Assembly: GCA_910586845.1 (NCBI GenBank)
Contig: CAJUJV010000016.1
Span: 26,004 to 31,394 of the forward strand
Direction of reading: 5' to 3'
Length of the DNA stretch: 5,391 bases
Source of the DNA: an uncultured Hungatella sp.
Lineage (GTDB): Bacteria; Bacillota; Clostridia; Lachnospirales; Lachnospiraceae
Shown: piece after piece, positions 1 to 5,385 of the stretch
Layout of the letters: each line of letters starts with the position of its first letter
Numbering within the stretch: position 1 is the stretch's first letter
Translations under genes and position numbers: made by a program
Notes under the pieces: generated by a model
Seen by the model: only the letters and a program-made list of their open reading frames with translations
Told to the model about the DNA's origin: nothing
Databases searched by the model: none

Positions 1-905
1 GGAGAAAACAGGTGGTCCACGCGGTCAGCGGAGTGTCCCTGGAGATCTATAAAGGAGAGACCCTGAGCCTGGTGGGAGAATCGGGCTGCGGCAAGAGCAC
101 CCTGGGCAGGATGATGATGCGGCTCATCGAGCCTACGGAAGGTCAGATCTTTTTTGAGGGAAAGGATATCACCGCGTTCTCGGAGAGCCAGATGATCCAG
201 GTGTATAAAAAGATTCAGATGATCTTTCAGGATCCCTATGCCAGCCTGGACCCCAGGATGAAGGTGCGGGATCTCATCGGCGAGCCTCTGCTGACTCACA
301 GGGTGTGCGCCGGGAAGGAGGAGACGGACCAGCGGATAAAGGAGCTGATGCACATGGTCGGCATCCGGCCGGAGCTGATCGACCGGTATCCTCATCAGTT
401 TTCCGGCGGACAGAGGCAGAGGATCGGCATCGCCAGGGCTCTGGCCTTAAATCCCAGGCTGATCGTCTGCGATGAACCCGTGTCCGCCCTCGACGTGTCC
501 ATCCAGTCCCAGATCCTGAATCTGCTGAAAGACCTGCAGCAGGAGTTTGATCTGACCTATCTGTTTATCTCCCATGACCTGGGCGTGGTCCACTATATCT
601 CCGACAGGGTCTGCGTCATGTTCCTGGGAAAGATCTGCGAGATCGGCGAGACCGGAGAGATCTATGAGAAGCCTCTCCATCCCTATACCAGATTCCTTCT
701 CCAGGCGGTGCCTGATATGGATCCGGAGAAGGTACAAAAGAGGGAGCAGATCCTTACCGGTGAGATCCCAAGCGCGGTAAATCCGCCGTCAGGCTGTCGG
801 TTCCGCACCAGATGTCCCTATGCCGGAGACATTTGCCGGGACAAAGAACCGGAGATCAGACAGCTGGGTGACAGAAAAGTGGCATGTCATTTTCCGCTGG
901 GATAG
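1..905 (+). CDS. oppF: Oligopeptide/dipeptide ABC transporter ATP-binding protein (OppF/DppF type), 5' partial
   Basis: This is the ATPase subunit that powers an inner-membrane oligopeptide or dipeptide importer, normally paired with a second ATPase (OppD/DppD), two permeases and a binding protein. Numbering from the GTG at 12, the sequence shows Walker A GESGCGKST (22-30), Q-loop IFQDP (Q73), ABC signature SGGQRQR (131-137), Walker B LIVCDEP (150-156), D-loop SALD (158-161) and the switch histidine H188. After residue 220 comes the C-terminal extension typical of peptide-transporter ATPases (KPLHPYT, then four cysteines at 262, 268, 275 and 292). The reading frame is open to the left edge (Arg-Lys-Gln before Val-Val-His-Ala-Val), and family members have roughly 25-35 more residues ahead of this point, so the gene is cut by the window rather than starting at the GTG. 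OppF and DppF cannot be told apart here, and substrate specificity is unknown. All nucleotide-binding motifs are intact. No terminator follows the stop, so some read-through into the next gene is possible. Confidence 0.94.
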   Translation, partial: RKQVVHAVSGVSLEIYKGETLSLVGESGCGKSTLGRMMMRLIEPTEGQIFFEGKDITAFSESQMIQVYKKIQMIFQDPYASLDPRMKVRDLIGEPLLTHRVCAGKEETDQRIKELMHMVGIRPELIDRYPHQFSGGQRQRIGIARALALNPRLIVCDEPVSALDVSIQSQILNLLKDLQQEFDLTYLFISHDLGVVHYISDRVCVMFLGKICEIGETGEIYEKPLHPYTRFLLQAVPDMDPEKVQKREQILTGEIPSAVNPPSGCRFRTRCPYAGDICRDKEPEIRQLGDRKVACHFPLG

Positions 906-934
906 TTGATTGTTTTCTGAAAATTTAGTATAAT
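906..934 (+). promoter_or_regulatory. Sigma-A-type promoter for the phosphoribosyltransferase-like gene
   Basis: The -35 box TTGATT (906-911) begins at the base after the transporter stop codon. A 17-base spacer leads to a perfect TATAAT (929-934). Transcription should start near 941, giving a leader of about 50 bases. This suggests that the 212-residue gene is a separate transcription unit despite lying on the same strand as the transporter. The assignment rests on box match and spacing only. Confidence 0.72.
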
Positions 935-991
935 ACAACCAGCGGACGAGAGTTTGGGTGACGCAGAATAAAAAAGGGGGATATTCCTAAT

Positions 992-1630
992 ATGAAAACC
1001 AGATTAAAAAAGATAGGAACTGCAGGGACCACAGCACAGATGAGAGTGATTCCGGGTCATTTTGCCACCAATCATGCTCATATCAACTACTATCTGGATC
1101 TGACCATGCTTAAGAGCAGGACCAGTGAGGCCAGAGCCGTGGCCAAAGCCATGGCCCATCTGTACCTGTTTGACACGGTGGTAGACACCATCGTGTGTAT
1201 GGAGGGGATGGAGGTTATCGGCGCCTTCTTGTCGGATGAGCTTTCCAAGGGCGGTTTTATGTCCATGAACCAGCATAAGAGTATCTATGTGGTGCGTCCG
1301 GAGTTTAACAATAACAGCCAGATCATTTTCCGTGACAATCTGGTCCATATGATCGAAGATAAGCATGTACTGGTGCTGGTGTCCTCAGTCACCACAGGAC
1401 TGACAGTCAACAAGGTCATCGAGAGCATCCTGTACTATAACGGGATCATGACCGGTGTTTCAGCTATCTTCGGCGCTGTGGACGAGGTGGATGGCATCCC
1501 CATCAAGGCGGTGTTCGGGAAGAAGGATATCCCCGATTATGCTTCCTATGATTACCGTCACTGCCCGCTGTGCCAGCAGAAGCAGAAACTGGATGCCCTG
1601 GTCAATGCATTCGGGTATTCGGCACTGTAA
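992..1630 (+). CDS. Orotate phosphoribosyltransferase-like protein with altered PRPP loop
   Basis: The 212-residue product resembles type I phosphoribosyltransferases, and is closest by eye to orotate phosphoribosyltransferase (orotate + PRPP to OMP). An N-terminal segment (about 23-38, ending NYYLDL) matches the 'hood' region of PyrE-like proteins. A hydrophobic strand followed by VTTGLT (125-138) occupies the place of the PRPP-binding loop. In active enzymes this loop normally reads with two acidic residues before the TTG turn, but here both are serine (S131, S132), so catalysis and the substrate are uncertain. The C-terminus carries a CPLC pair (C191, C194) not expected in ordinary PyrE. 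The ATG start is supported by a GGGGG Shine-Dalgarno-like tract at 976-980 and by the promoter just upstream. A hairpin terminator follows, so the gene looks monocistronic. It may be a PRPP-binding or regulatory paralogue rather than the pathway enzyme. The fold assignment is fairly confident, but the function is not. Confidence 0.78.
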   Translation: MKTRLKKIGTAGTTAQMRVIPGHFATNHAHINYYLDLTMLKSRTSEARAVAKAMAHLYLFDTVVDTIVCMEGMEVIGAFLSDELSKGGFMSMNQHKSIYVVRPEFNNNSQIIFRDNLVHMIEDKHVLVLVSSVTTGLTVNKVIESILYYNGIMTGVSAIFGAVDEVDGIPIKAVFGKKDIPDYASYDYRHCPLCQQKQKLDALVNAFGYSAL

Positions 1631-1654
1631 ACAGAGATTATATGGTGAGACAGA

Positions 1655-1686
1655 CAGGGAGTCCGGCAGACCGGACTCCCTGTTTT
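1655..1686 (+). terminator. Intrinsic terminator between convergent genes
   Basis: A perfect 12-bp GC-rich stem (1655-1666 pairing with 1671-1682) with a CAGA loop is followed by TTTT (1683-1686). It lies 24 bases after the stop of the phosphoribosyltransferase-like gene. It also lies 35 bases past the stop of the convergent aroA, so the same hairpin can form in the opposite transcript. The minus-strand side has only a broken T tract (TCTGTCTC), so it should end aroA transcripts less efficiently. Confidence 0.9.
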
Positions 1687-1717
1687 CGTCTCTCCTGCCT
1701 GATTGTCACAGGAAAGT

Positions 1718-2992
1718 TTACTGTAATCTTTTCAGATCCTCATAAAATCCCGGATAGGAGATGTTTACGCATTCGCTTCCCAGGATCCTGGTTTCCCCTT
1801 CGGCACACAGCCCCAGGACGGCAAAAGTCATGGCGATGCGGTGGTCCAGACGGCTGTCGATGACGGCTCCGGAAAGAGGTTTTCCCCCTTCGATGATCAT
1901 GCCGTCATCCGTCTCGGTCACATCGGCTCCCATGGCTTTAAGACAGCGGACCATCACTTCCAGACGGTTGGATTCCTTCACCTTCAGCTCTGCTGCATCC
2001 CGGATAACGGTCTTGCCTTCAGCCAGACATGCCATAGCGGCGATCATGGGAAGTTCGTCGATGAGGGTGGGGATTATGGCCCCTTCTATGACGGTTCCGT
2101 GAAGAGACGAGGAACGCACAAGGATATCCGCAGTGGGCTCCCCGGAACCGGACTGTTCATCAAGAAGGGTAATATGGGCTCCCATGGCCCTGGAGACCCG
2201 GAGGATCCCCTCCCGGGTCGGATTGATCCCCACATTCCGGATGAGGATCTCGGAGTCCGGGACCATGAGTCCGGCGCAGATAAAATAGGCTGCGGAAGAG
2301 ATGTCTCCCGGAACCAGGATCTTCCGCCCCTGAAGCTCCCCGCCGGGCCGGAGGATGGCGCAGGTCCCCTCTGTGCGGATATCGGCGCCGAAGTGGTTCA
2401 GCATGATCTCGCTGTGGTTTCTGGACAGATAAGGCTCCGTCACCCTGGTTTCTCCTTCAGCATACAGGCCTGCCAGAAGGATAGCAGATTTTACCTGGGC
2501 CGAGGCCACCCTGGATGTATAGGAGATGCCGTGGAGATGCCCTCCCAGGATCTCAAGGGGAGCGTAGCCGTTGTTCTCCGTACTTCGGATATGGGCCCCC
2601 ATAAGGCCGAGCGGTTCCATGATCCGGTTCATGGGACGTTTTCGGATGGAATCGTCACCTGTAAGCACCGCACCGAAGGGCTGTCCTGCCAGGATACCGG
2701 AGATAAGCCGCATGGTGGTGCCGCTGTTGCCGCAGTCCAGGACGCCATCCGGCTGCGTAAGTCCGCGGAGCCCTTTCCCGCGTACCAGTACGGTCTCCCC
2801 TCTGTTGTCGATCTCAATTCCCATTTTCCGGAAACAGGAGATGGTGGACAGGCAATCTGCCCCCTGGAGATAGTGATGGATCTCCGTAGTTCCCCTGGCT
2901 ATGGCCCCAAACATCACGCTTCTGTGAGACACAGACTTATCTCCCGGGATGCTCACTTCTCCCCGGAGTCTTTTTGTCTTGCTGACGATCAT
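1718..2992 (-). CDS. aroA: 3-phosphoshikimate 1-carboxyvinyltransferase (EPSP synthase), class II type
   Basis: This cytoplasmic enzyme transfers the enolpyruvyl group of PEP to shikimate-3-phosphate, the sixth step of the shikimate pathway. The 424-residue length is normal for the family. Visible motifs are GDKS (17-20) with H23-R24, GNSGTT then R95 (88-95), RKRP (117-120), SAQVK (164-168), RNHSE (191-195), NPTR (257-260), the acidic pair D312-E313, KESNR (339-343) and LDHR (382-385). The substrate-binding and catalytic positions all appear intact. The combination GDKS, SAQxK, RxHxE and NxTR is the signature described for class II EPSP synthases, which as a group tend to be less sensitive to glyphosate than class I. 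Insensitivity here is inferred. The ATG start has an AGGAGGA at 3004-3010, 11 bases upstream. It is the last gene of the aroF-tyrA-aroA unit, 47 bases beyond the tyrA stop, and converges on the terminator at 1655-1686. Confidence 0.97.
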   Translation of the reverse strand: MIVSKTKRLRGEVSIPGDKSVSHRSVMFGAIARGTTEIHHYLQGADCLSTISCFRKMGIEIDNRGETVLVRGKGLRGLTQPDGVLDCGNSGTTMRLISGILAGQPFGAVLTGDDSIRKRPMNRIMEPLGLMGAHIRSTENNGYAPLEILGGHLHGISYTSRVASAQVKSAILLAGLYAEGETRVTEPYLSRNHSEIMLNHFGADIRTEGTCAILRPGGELQGRKILVPGDISSAAYFICAGLMVPDSEILIRNVGINPTREGILRVSRAMGAHITLLDEQSGSGEPTADILVRSSSLHGTVIEGAIIPTLIDELPMIAAMACLAEGKTVIRDAAELKVKESNRLEVMVRCLKAMGADVTETDDGMIIEGGKPLSGAVIDSRLDHRIAMTFAVLGLCAEGETRILGSECVNISYPGFYEDLKRLQ

Positions 2993-3003
2993 GATCCTGC
3001 TTT

Positions 3004-3010
3004 TCCTCCT
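3004..3010 (-). promoter_or_regulatory. Ribosome binding site of aroA
   Basis: AGGAGGA on the minus strand lies 11 bases before the ATG at 2992. It supports this start and suggests that aroA is translated independently, without coupling to tyrA. No promoter boxes were found in the short gap, so transcription presumably comes from the aroF promoter. Confidence 0.8.
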
Positions 3011-3040
3011 GTCCTTTTCATGCCCTGTGTTCTCCGGCCG

Positions 3041-4138
3041 TCATCTGACCAGCTCATAATGATATTTTTCCAGTCTTCCCCAGGCCTTTTCCATGGCCTC
3101 CTGCTCATGGAAGGAGATGCGCAGCGCACCCTCCCCGTGTTCCCGGTTGTGATTGATCCCGATATTCTTGATGCTGATCCCTCCGGCAGCCAGGATCACG
3201 GAGATCGTGGAGATGGCTCCCACCTCGTCTGCGATATCCACCGTAAAGCTGTAATCGGGATCAATAGGCCCTCCGGATTTTTCCGAAAATGTGTTGCGGT
3301 AATCTCTGGAGGTCTCAAACAGACCGTATATGCTCTGACCATCCCGGGCCCTGAGCCGGTCAAGGATAATTTCCAGGGAATCGATGTAGGACCGGAGGAT
3401 CAGAGACAGATTATCGCTGTTGGTCATGCAGATCTGCTCCCACATCTCCGGCGAGGATGAGGCGATCCTGGTGATGTCCTTAAAGCCTCCTGCTGCCAGC
3501 CGTTTCATCATACCGTCGTCCCCGTCGCTTTCCTTCACCAGGTTCACCAGGCTGGAGGCTACGATGTGGGGGAGATGGCTGATGGCGGCAGTGATCTGAT
3601 CGTGGCGCTCATAATACAGGACGATGGGGATAGAATTGACGGCCCGGGCCACTTCTACCAGGCGTTCCACATCCTCCGGCCGGCTTGTGGCAGTGGGAGT
3701 GATGATATAGTAGGCATTTTCCAGAAGGTGGTCCGAAGAATTCTCATAGCCTGTTTTTTCCGAACCGGCCATAGGATGTCCTCCTATGAACACATCCTCC
3801 ATCCCGAGCCGGGTCACCTGCCGGTGGATGTCGGTTTTGGTGCTTCCCACATCTGTGATCAGAGCTCCTGGCCTGAGATGGGGACGGAGCTGAGCCAGAT
3901 AAGACGCGTTATATTCCACCGGCGTACACAAAAAGATCAGATCACATTCCTTCAGGCGGCTGTCATCGATACCGTCCAGTATGATGTCGATGATCCCGTC
4001 CTCAAAGGCCTGCTCCAGACGGGAACGGGTCCGCATGTAGGCCATGATCGTCACATCAGGATCAGAGCGCCGGATGCCTCTGGCGATCGATCCGCCGATG
4101 AGACCAAGGCCGATAAAGGCAATCCTGGAATCGGTCAT
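3041..4138 (-). CDS. tyrA: Prephenate dehydrogenase with C-terminal ACT domain
   Basis: This enzyme oxidatively decarboxylates prephenate to 4-hydroxyphenylpyruvate using NAD(P), the committed step to tyrosine. The 365-residue protein begins with a Rossmann fold (GLGLIGGS, 10-17). DVGSTK (96-101), GGHPMAGSE (119-127, with the conserved catalytic-type H121), SHLPH (187-191) and FKDITRIASS (219-228, whose R224 sits at the position that binds the prephenate carboxylate in the family) follow. Residues about 297-365 form an ACT domain (YSFTVDIADEVGAIS onward), a module associated with amino acid sensing, so feedback by tyrosine is likely but inferred. No chorismate mutase domain is fused, unlike enteric TyrA. 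The start overlaps the aroF stop as ATGA (4-base overlap), with GGGGAGGA (4146-4153) inside the aroF end as its ribosome binding site. Translational coupling is therefore expected. aroA follows downstream. Confidence 0.97.
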   Translation of the reverse strand: MTDSRIAFIGLGLIGGSIARGIRRSDPDVTIMAYMRTRSRLEQAFEDGIIDIILDGIDDSRLKECDLIFLCTPVEYNASYLAQLRPHLRPGALITDVGSTKTDIHRQVTRLGMEDVFIGGHPMAGSEKTGYENSSDHLLENAYYIITPTATSRPEDVERLVEVARAVNSIPIVLYYERHDQITAAISHLPHIVASSLVNLVKESDGDDGMMKRLAAGGFKDITRIASSSPEMWEQICMTNSDNLSLILRSYIDSLEIILDRLRARDGQSIYGLFETSRDYRNTFSEKSGGPIDPDYSFTVDIADEVGAISTISVILAAGGISIKNIGINHNREHGEGALRISFHEQEAMEKAWGRLEKYHYELVR

Positions 4139-5151
4139 CCCAGAGTCCTCCCCACTAATTGTGCAAAGGGTTTCAGATCCTCCATCAGAGTGTGGAACTG
4201 CTCAAAGGTCAGGGACTGAGGGCCGTCGGAGAGGGCGCAGGAGGGACAGGGATGAACCTCGATCATAAGGCCGTCGGCCCCTACAGCCACGGCGGCCTTG
4301 GCCAGAGGTTCCACATAGGCCCGGACTCCCGTGGCATGGCTGGGATCTACGATGACCGGCAGGTGGCTCTTGGCACGGATGACCGGCACGGCGCTGATGT
4401 CCAGGGTGTTGCGGGTACTTGTCTCGTAGGTGCGGATCCCTCTCTCGCACAGTACGATGTTTGGGTTGCCCTCGGAAATAATATATTCTGCGGCATTGAG
4501 CCATTCGTCGATGGTGGCAGACAGGCCTCTTTTTAAGAGAACCGGCACGCCGGACTTTCCGGCCTCCTTCAGCAGTTCAAAATTCTGCATGTTTCTGGCG
4601 CCGATCTGGAGCATGTCCACATATTTGACAGCAGCTTCTATAGCGTGGGCGCTGGTGACTTCACAGATCACGTTGAGCCCTGTGGCCTCTCTGGCATCCT
4701 TCATATATTTAAGTCCCTCTTCCTCCAGGCCCTGGAAAGAGTAGGGAGAAGTCCTGGGTTTGTAGGCTCCGCCTCTTAAGAAAGTGGCTCCTGCCTTCTT
4801 CACTGCTTCGGCAGTCTGCAGAAGCTGCTCTTTACTCTCGATGGCACAGGGGCCGGCCATGACCGTGACAGTCCCGGGGCCGATAAAAGTATTGCCCACA
4901 GGGATCACGGAGTCTTCGGGATGGAATTTTTTATTGACCAGCTTATAGGATTCCGTCACGTTGACAATCTTGTCAACGCCCTCGGATATCTCGATATTGG
5001 AACCGTGAAGTCTGGTCTTATCGCCGACGACGCCTACGATGGTGACCTGGGCTCCCTTTGACAGATGGACCTGAAGTCCCTTGGACTCCACAAGTCCGGC
5101 TACTTTTGCGACGGCCTCGTCTGAGGCATTGGGTTTCATAATAATAATCAT
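4135..5151 (-). CDS. aroF: 3-deoxy-7-phosphoheptulonate (DAHP) synthase, type Ibeta with N-terminal ferredoxin-like domain
   Basis: This enzyme condenses PEP with erythrose-4-phosphate to DAHP, the first reaction of the shikimate pathway. The 338-residue protein has an N-terminal ferredoxin-like domain (about 1-70) and then a (beta/alpha)8 barrel. The barrel carries AGPCAIES (99-106), LRGGAYKPRTSPYSFQG (125-141), LKRGL (206-210), CERGIRTYE (235-243) and DPSHATG (269-275). The expected divalent-metal ligands are all present at C102, H272, E298 and D309, matching the numbering I recall for the Thermotoga maritima enzyme. In that enzyme the extra N-terminal domain mediates feedback inhibition by tyrosine/phenylalanine, so similar control is inferred here. 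A local oddity is CPSC (302-305) next to the metal ligand D309. The ATG start is preceded by GAGAGGAAA (5157-5165), and a near-consensus promoter lies about 40 bases upstream. It is the first gene of the operon and overlaps tyrA by four bases. Confidence 0.97.
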   Translation of the reverse strand: MIIIMKPNASDEAVAKVAGLVESKGLQVHLSKGAQVTIVGVVGDKTRLHGSNIEISEGVDKIVNVTESYKLVNKKFHPEDSVIPVGNTFIGPGTVTVMAGPCAIESKEQLLQTAEAVKKAGATFLRGGAYKPRTSPYSFQGLEEEGLKYMKDAREATGLNVICEVTSAHAIEAAVKYVDMLQIGARNMQNFELLKEAGKSGVPVLLKRGLSATIDEWLNAAEYIISEGNPNIVLCERGIRTYETSTRNTLDISAVPVIRAKSHLPVIVDPSHATGVRAYVEPLAKAAVAVGADGLMIEVHPCPSCALSDGPQSLTFEQFHTLMEDLKPFAQLVGRTLG

Positions 5152-5156
5152 GGCAG

Positions 5157-5165
5157 TTTCCTCTC
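5157..5165 (-). promoter_or_regulatory. Ribosome binding site of aroF
   Basis: The minus strand reads GAGAGGAAA five bases before the ATG at 5151. It is a moderate Shine-Dalgarno match that agrees with the start giving the full ferredoxin-like domain. Confidence 0.65.
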
Positions 5166-5188
5166 ATCATTCATAATCATATTTCCTC

Positions 5189-5217
5189 ATTGTAAAGGAG
5201 AAAAGAGAATTTGTCAA
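5189..5217 (-). promoter_or_regulatory. Near-consensus sigma-A promoter of the aroF-tyrA-aroA operon
   Basis: On the minus strand, a perfect TTGACA (5217-5212) is followed by a 17-base spacer and TACAAT (5194-5189), a five-of-six match to the -10 consensus. Transcription should begin near 5182, leaving a leader of only about 30 bases. A leader this short leaves no room for a T-box, leader peptide or other attenuator, so control, if any, should act at initiation. An inverted repeat (5212-5235) overlaps the -35 box. Confidence 0.78.
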
Positions 5218-5235
5218 CGCTTTTTCACGTTGAAC
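5212..5235. repeat. Inverted repeat overlapping the aroF -35 box (candidate operator)
   Basis: TCAACG (5214-5219) and CGTTGA (5228-5233) are exact inverted arms separated by 8 bases. One further matched pair (5212 with 5235) lies beyond a mismatch. The left arm sits within the TTGACA of the aroF promoter, so a dimeric repressor bound here would block RNA polymerase. The regulator is unknown, and a chance occurrence is possible. Confidence 0.4.
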
Positions 5236-5239
5236 TTTC

Positions 5240-5253
5240 ACACTTTAAAGTGT
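5240..5253. repeat. Perfect 14-bp palindrome (candidate regulator site)
   Basis: ACACTTTAAAGTGT is fully self-complementary. It lies about 22 bases upstream of the aroF -35 box and about 45 bases before the first plus-strand -35 candidate. Its position between divergent promoters fits a transcription-factor site affecting either or both. With no loop it is unlikely to be an RNA hairpin. No known regulator is recognised. Confidence 0.42.
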
Positions 5254-5298
5254 ATTTTAATATCCGATTTCCGGACTTTCGCAGAACAGGGATTTTTT

Positions 5299-5326
5299 TT
5301 GACAGCAGCGGAAATTTTTCTAATAT
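5299..5326 (+). promoter_or_regulatory. Possible upstream promoter for the divergent right-edge gene
   Basis: A perfect TTGACA (5299-5304), preceded by a run of T, is followed after 16 bases by TAATAT (5321-5326), a four-of-six -10 match. It is a weaker candidate than the downstream pair because of the poor -10 box. Confidence 0.35.
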
Positions 5327-5329
5327 TAC

Positions 5330-5358
5330 TTGTAAAATTCTGAATTTTTTAGTAAAAT
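5330..5358 (+). promoter_or_regulatory. Likely promoter for the divergent right-edge gene
   Basis: TTGTAA (5330-5335), a 17-base spacer and TAAAAT (5353-5358, five of six) form a plausible sigma-A promoter. Its start point would be near 5365, just ahead of the AGGAGG at the window end. It points away from aroF, so this is a divergent intergenic region. Confidence 0.5.
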
Positions 5359-5368
5359 ATACGCATGG

Positions 5369-5380
5369 ACTAAATTTGGT
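5369..5380. repeat. Imperfect operator-like dyad after the right-edge promoter
   Basis: ACTAAATTTGGT is symmetric except for one base pair of its six. It would fall a few bases downstream of the predicted transcription start, a common place for a repressor site. The ACTAAATTT core loosely recalls Rrf2/IscR-family operators, but that is from memory and cannot be tested without the neighbouring gene. Confidence 0.28.
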
Positions 5381-5385
5381 TGTAC

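Noticed and set aside
1..20. GTG at 12 with GGAG at 1-4 as a true start of the transporter ATPase
   Set aside because: The frame stays open to the window edge with family-like residues (Arg-Lys-Gln before Val-Val-His-Ala), and the first strand expected of the domain would be missing. The gene is more likely truncated by the window.
1698..1712. CCTG-N7-CAGG hairpin after the aroA stop
   Set aside because: The stem is only four base pairs and no T tract follows on the minus strand, so it cannot be called a terminator.
2989..3021. 10-codon minus-strand mini-ORF ending in an ATGA overlap with the aroA start
   Set aside because: It has only a weak upstream ribosome binding site and contains the aroA Shine-Dalgarno itself. 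It is too short to distinguish from chance.
1841..3460. 539-codon plus-strand open frame opposite aroA and tyrA
   Set aside because: It lies antisense to two well-conserved genes and crosses their intergenic gap. It starts at a GTG without a ribosome binding site, and the translation shows no recognisable domain. It is a by-product of GC-rich third positions.
3566..4219. 217-codon plus-strand open frame opposite tyrA
   Set aside because: It is fully antisense to tyrA and the aroF end, with low-complexity, domain-free composition and no promoter.
5152..5188. T-box, leader peptide or other attenuator for the aro operon
   Set aside because: The predicted aroF leader is only about 30 bases, too short to hold such an element.
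5266..5315. ATTTCCG/CGGAAAT inverted repeat with a 35-base gap, and a T8 run at 5293-5300, as a terminator or riboswitch
   Set aside because: The arms are short and far apart, no stem sits directly before the T run, and no transcript is expected to arrive there. The T run is better explained as AT-rich promoter context.
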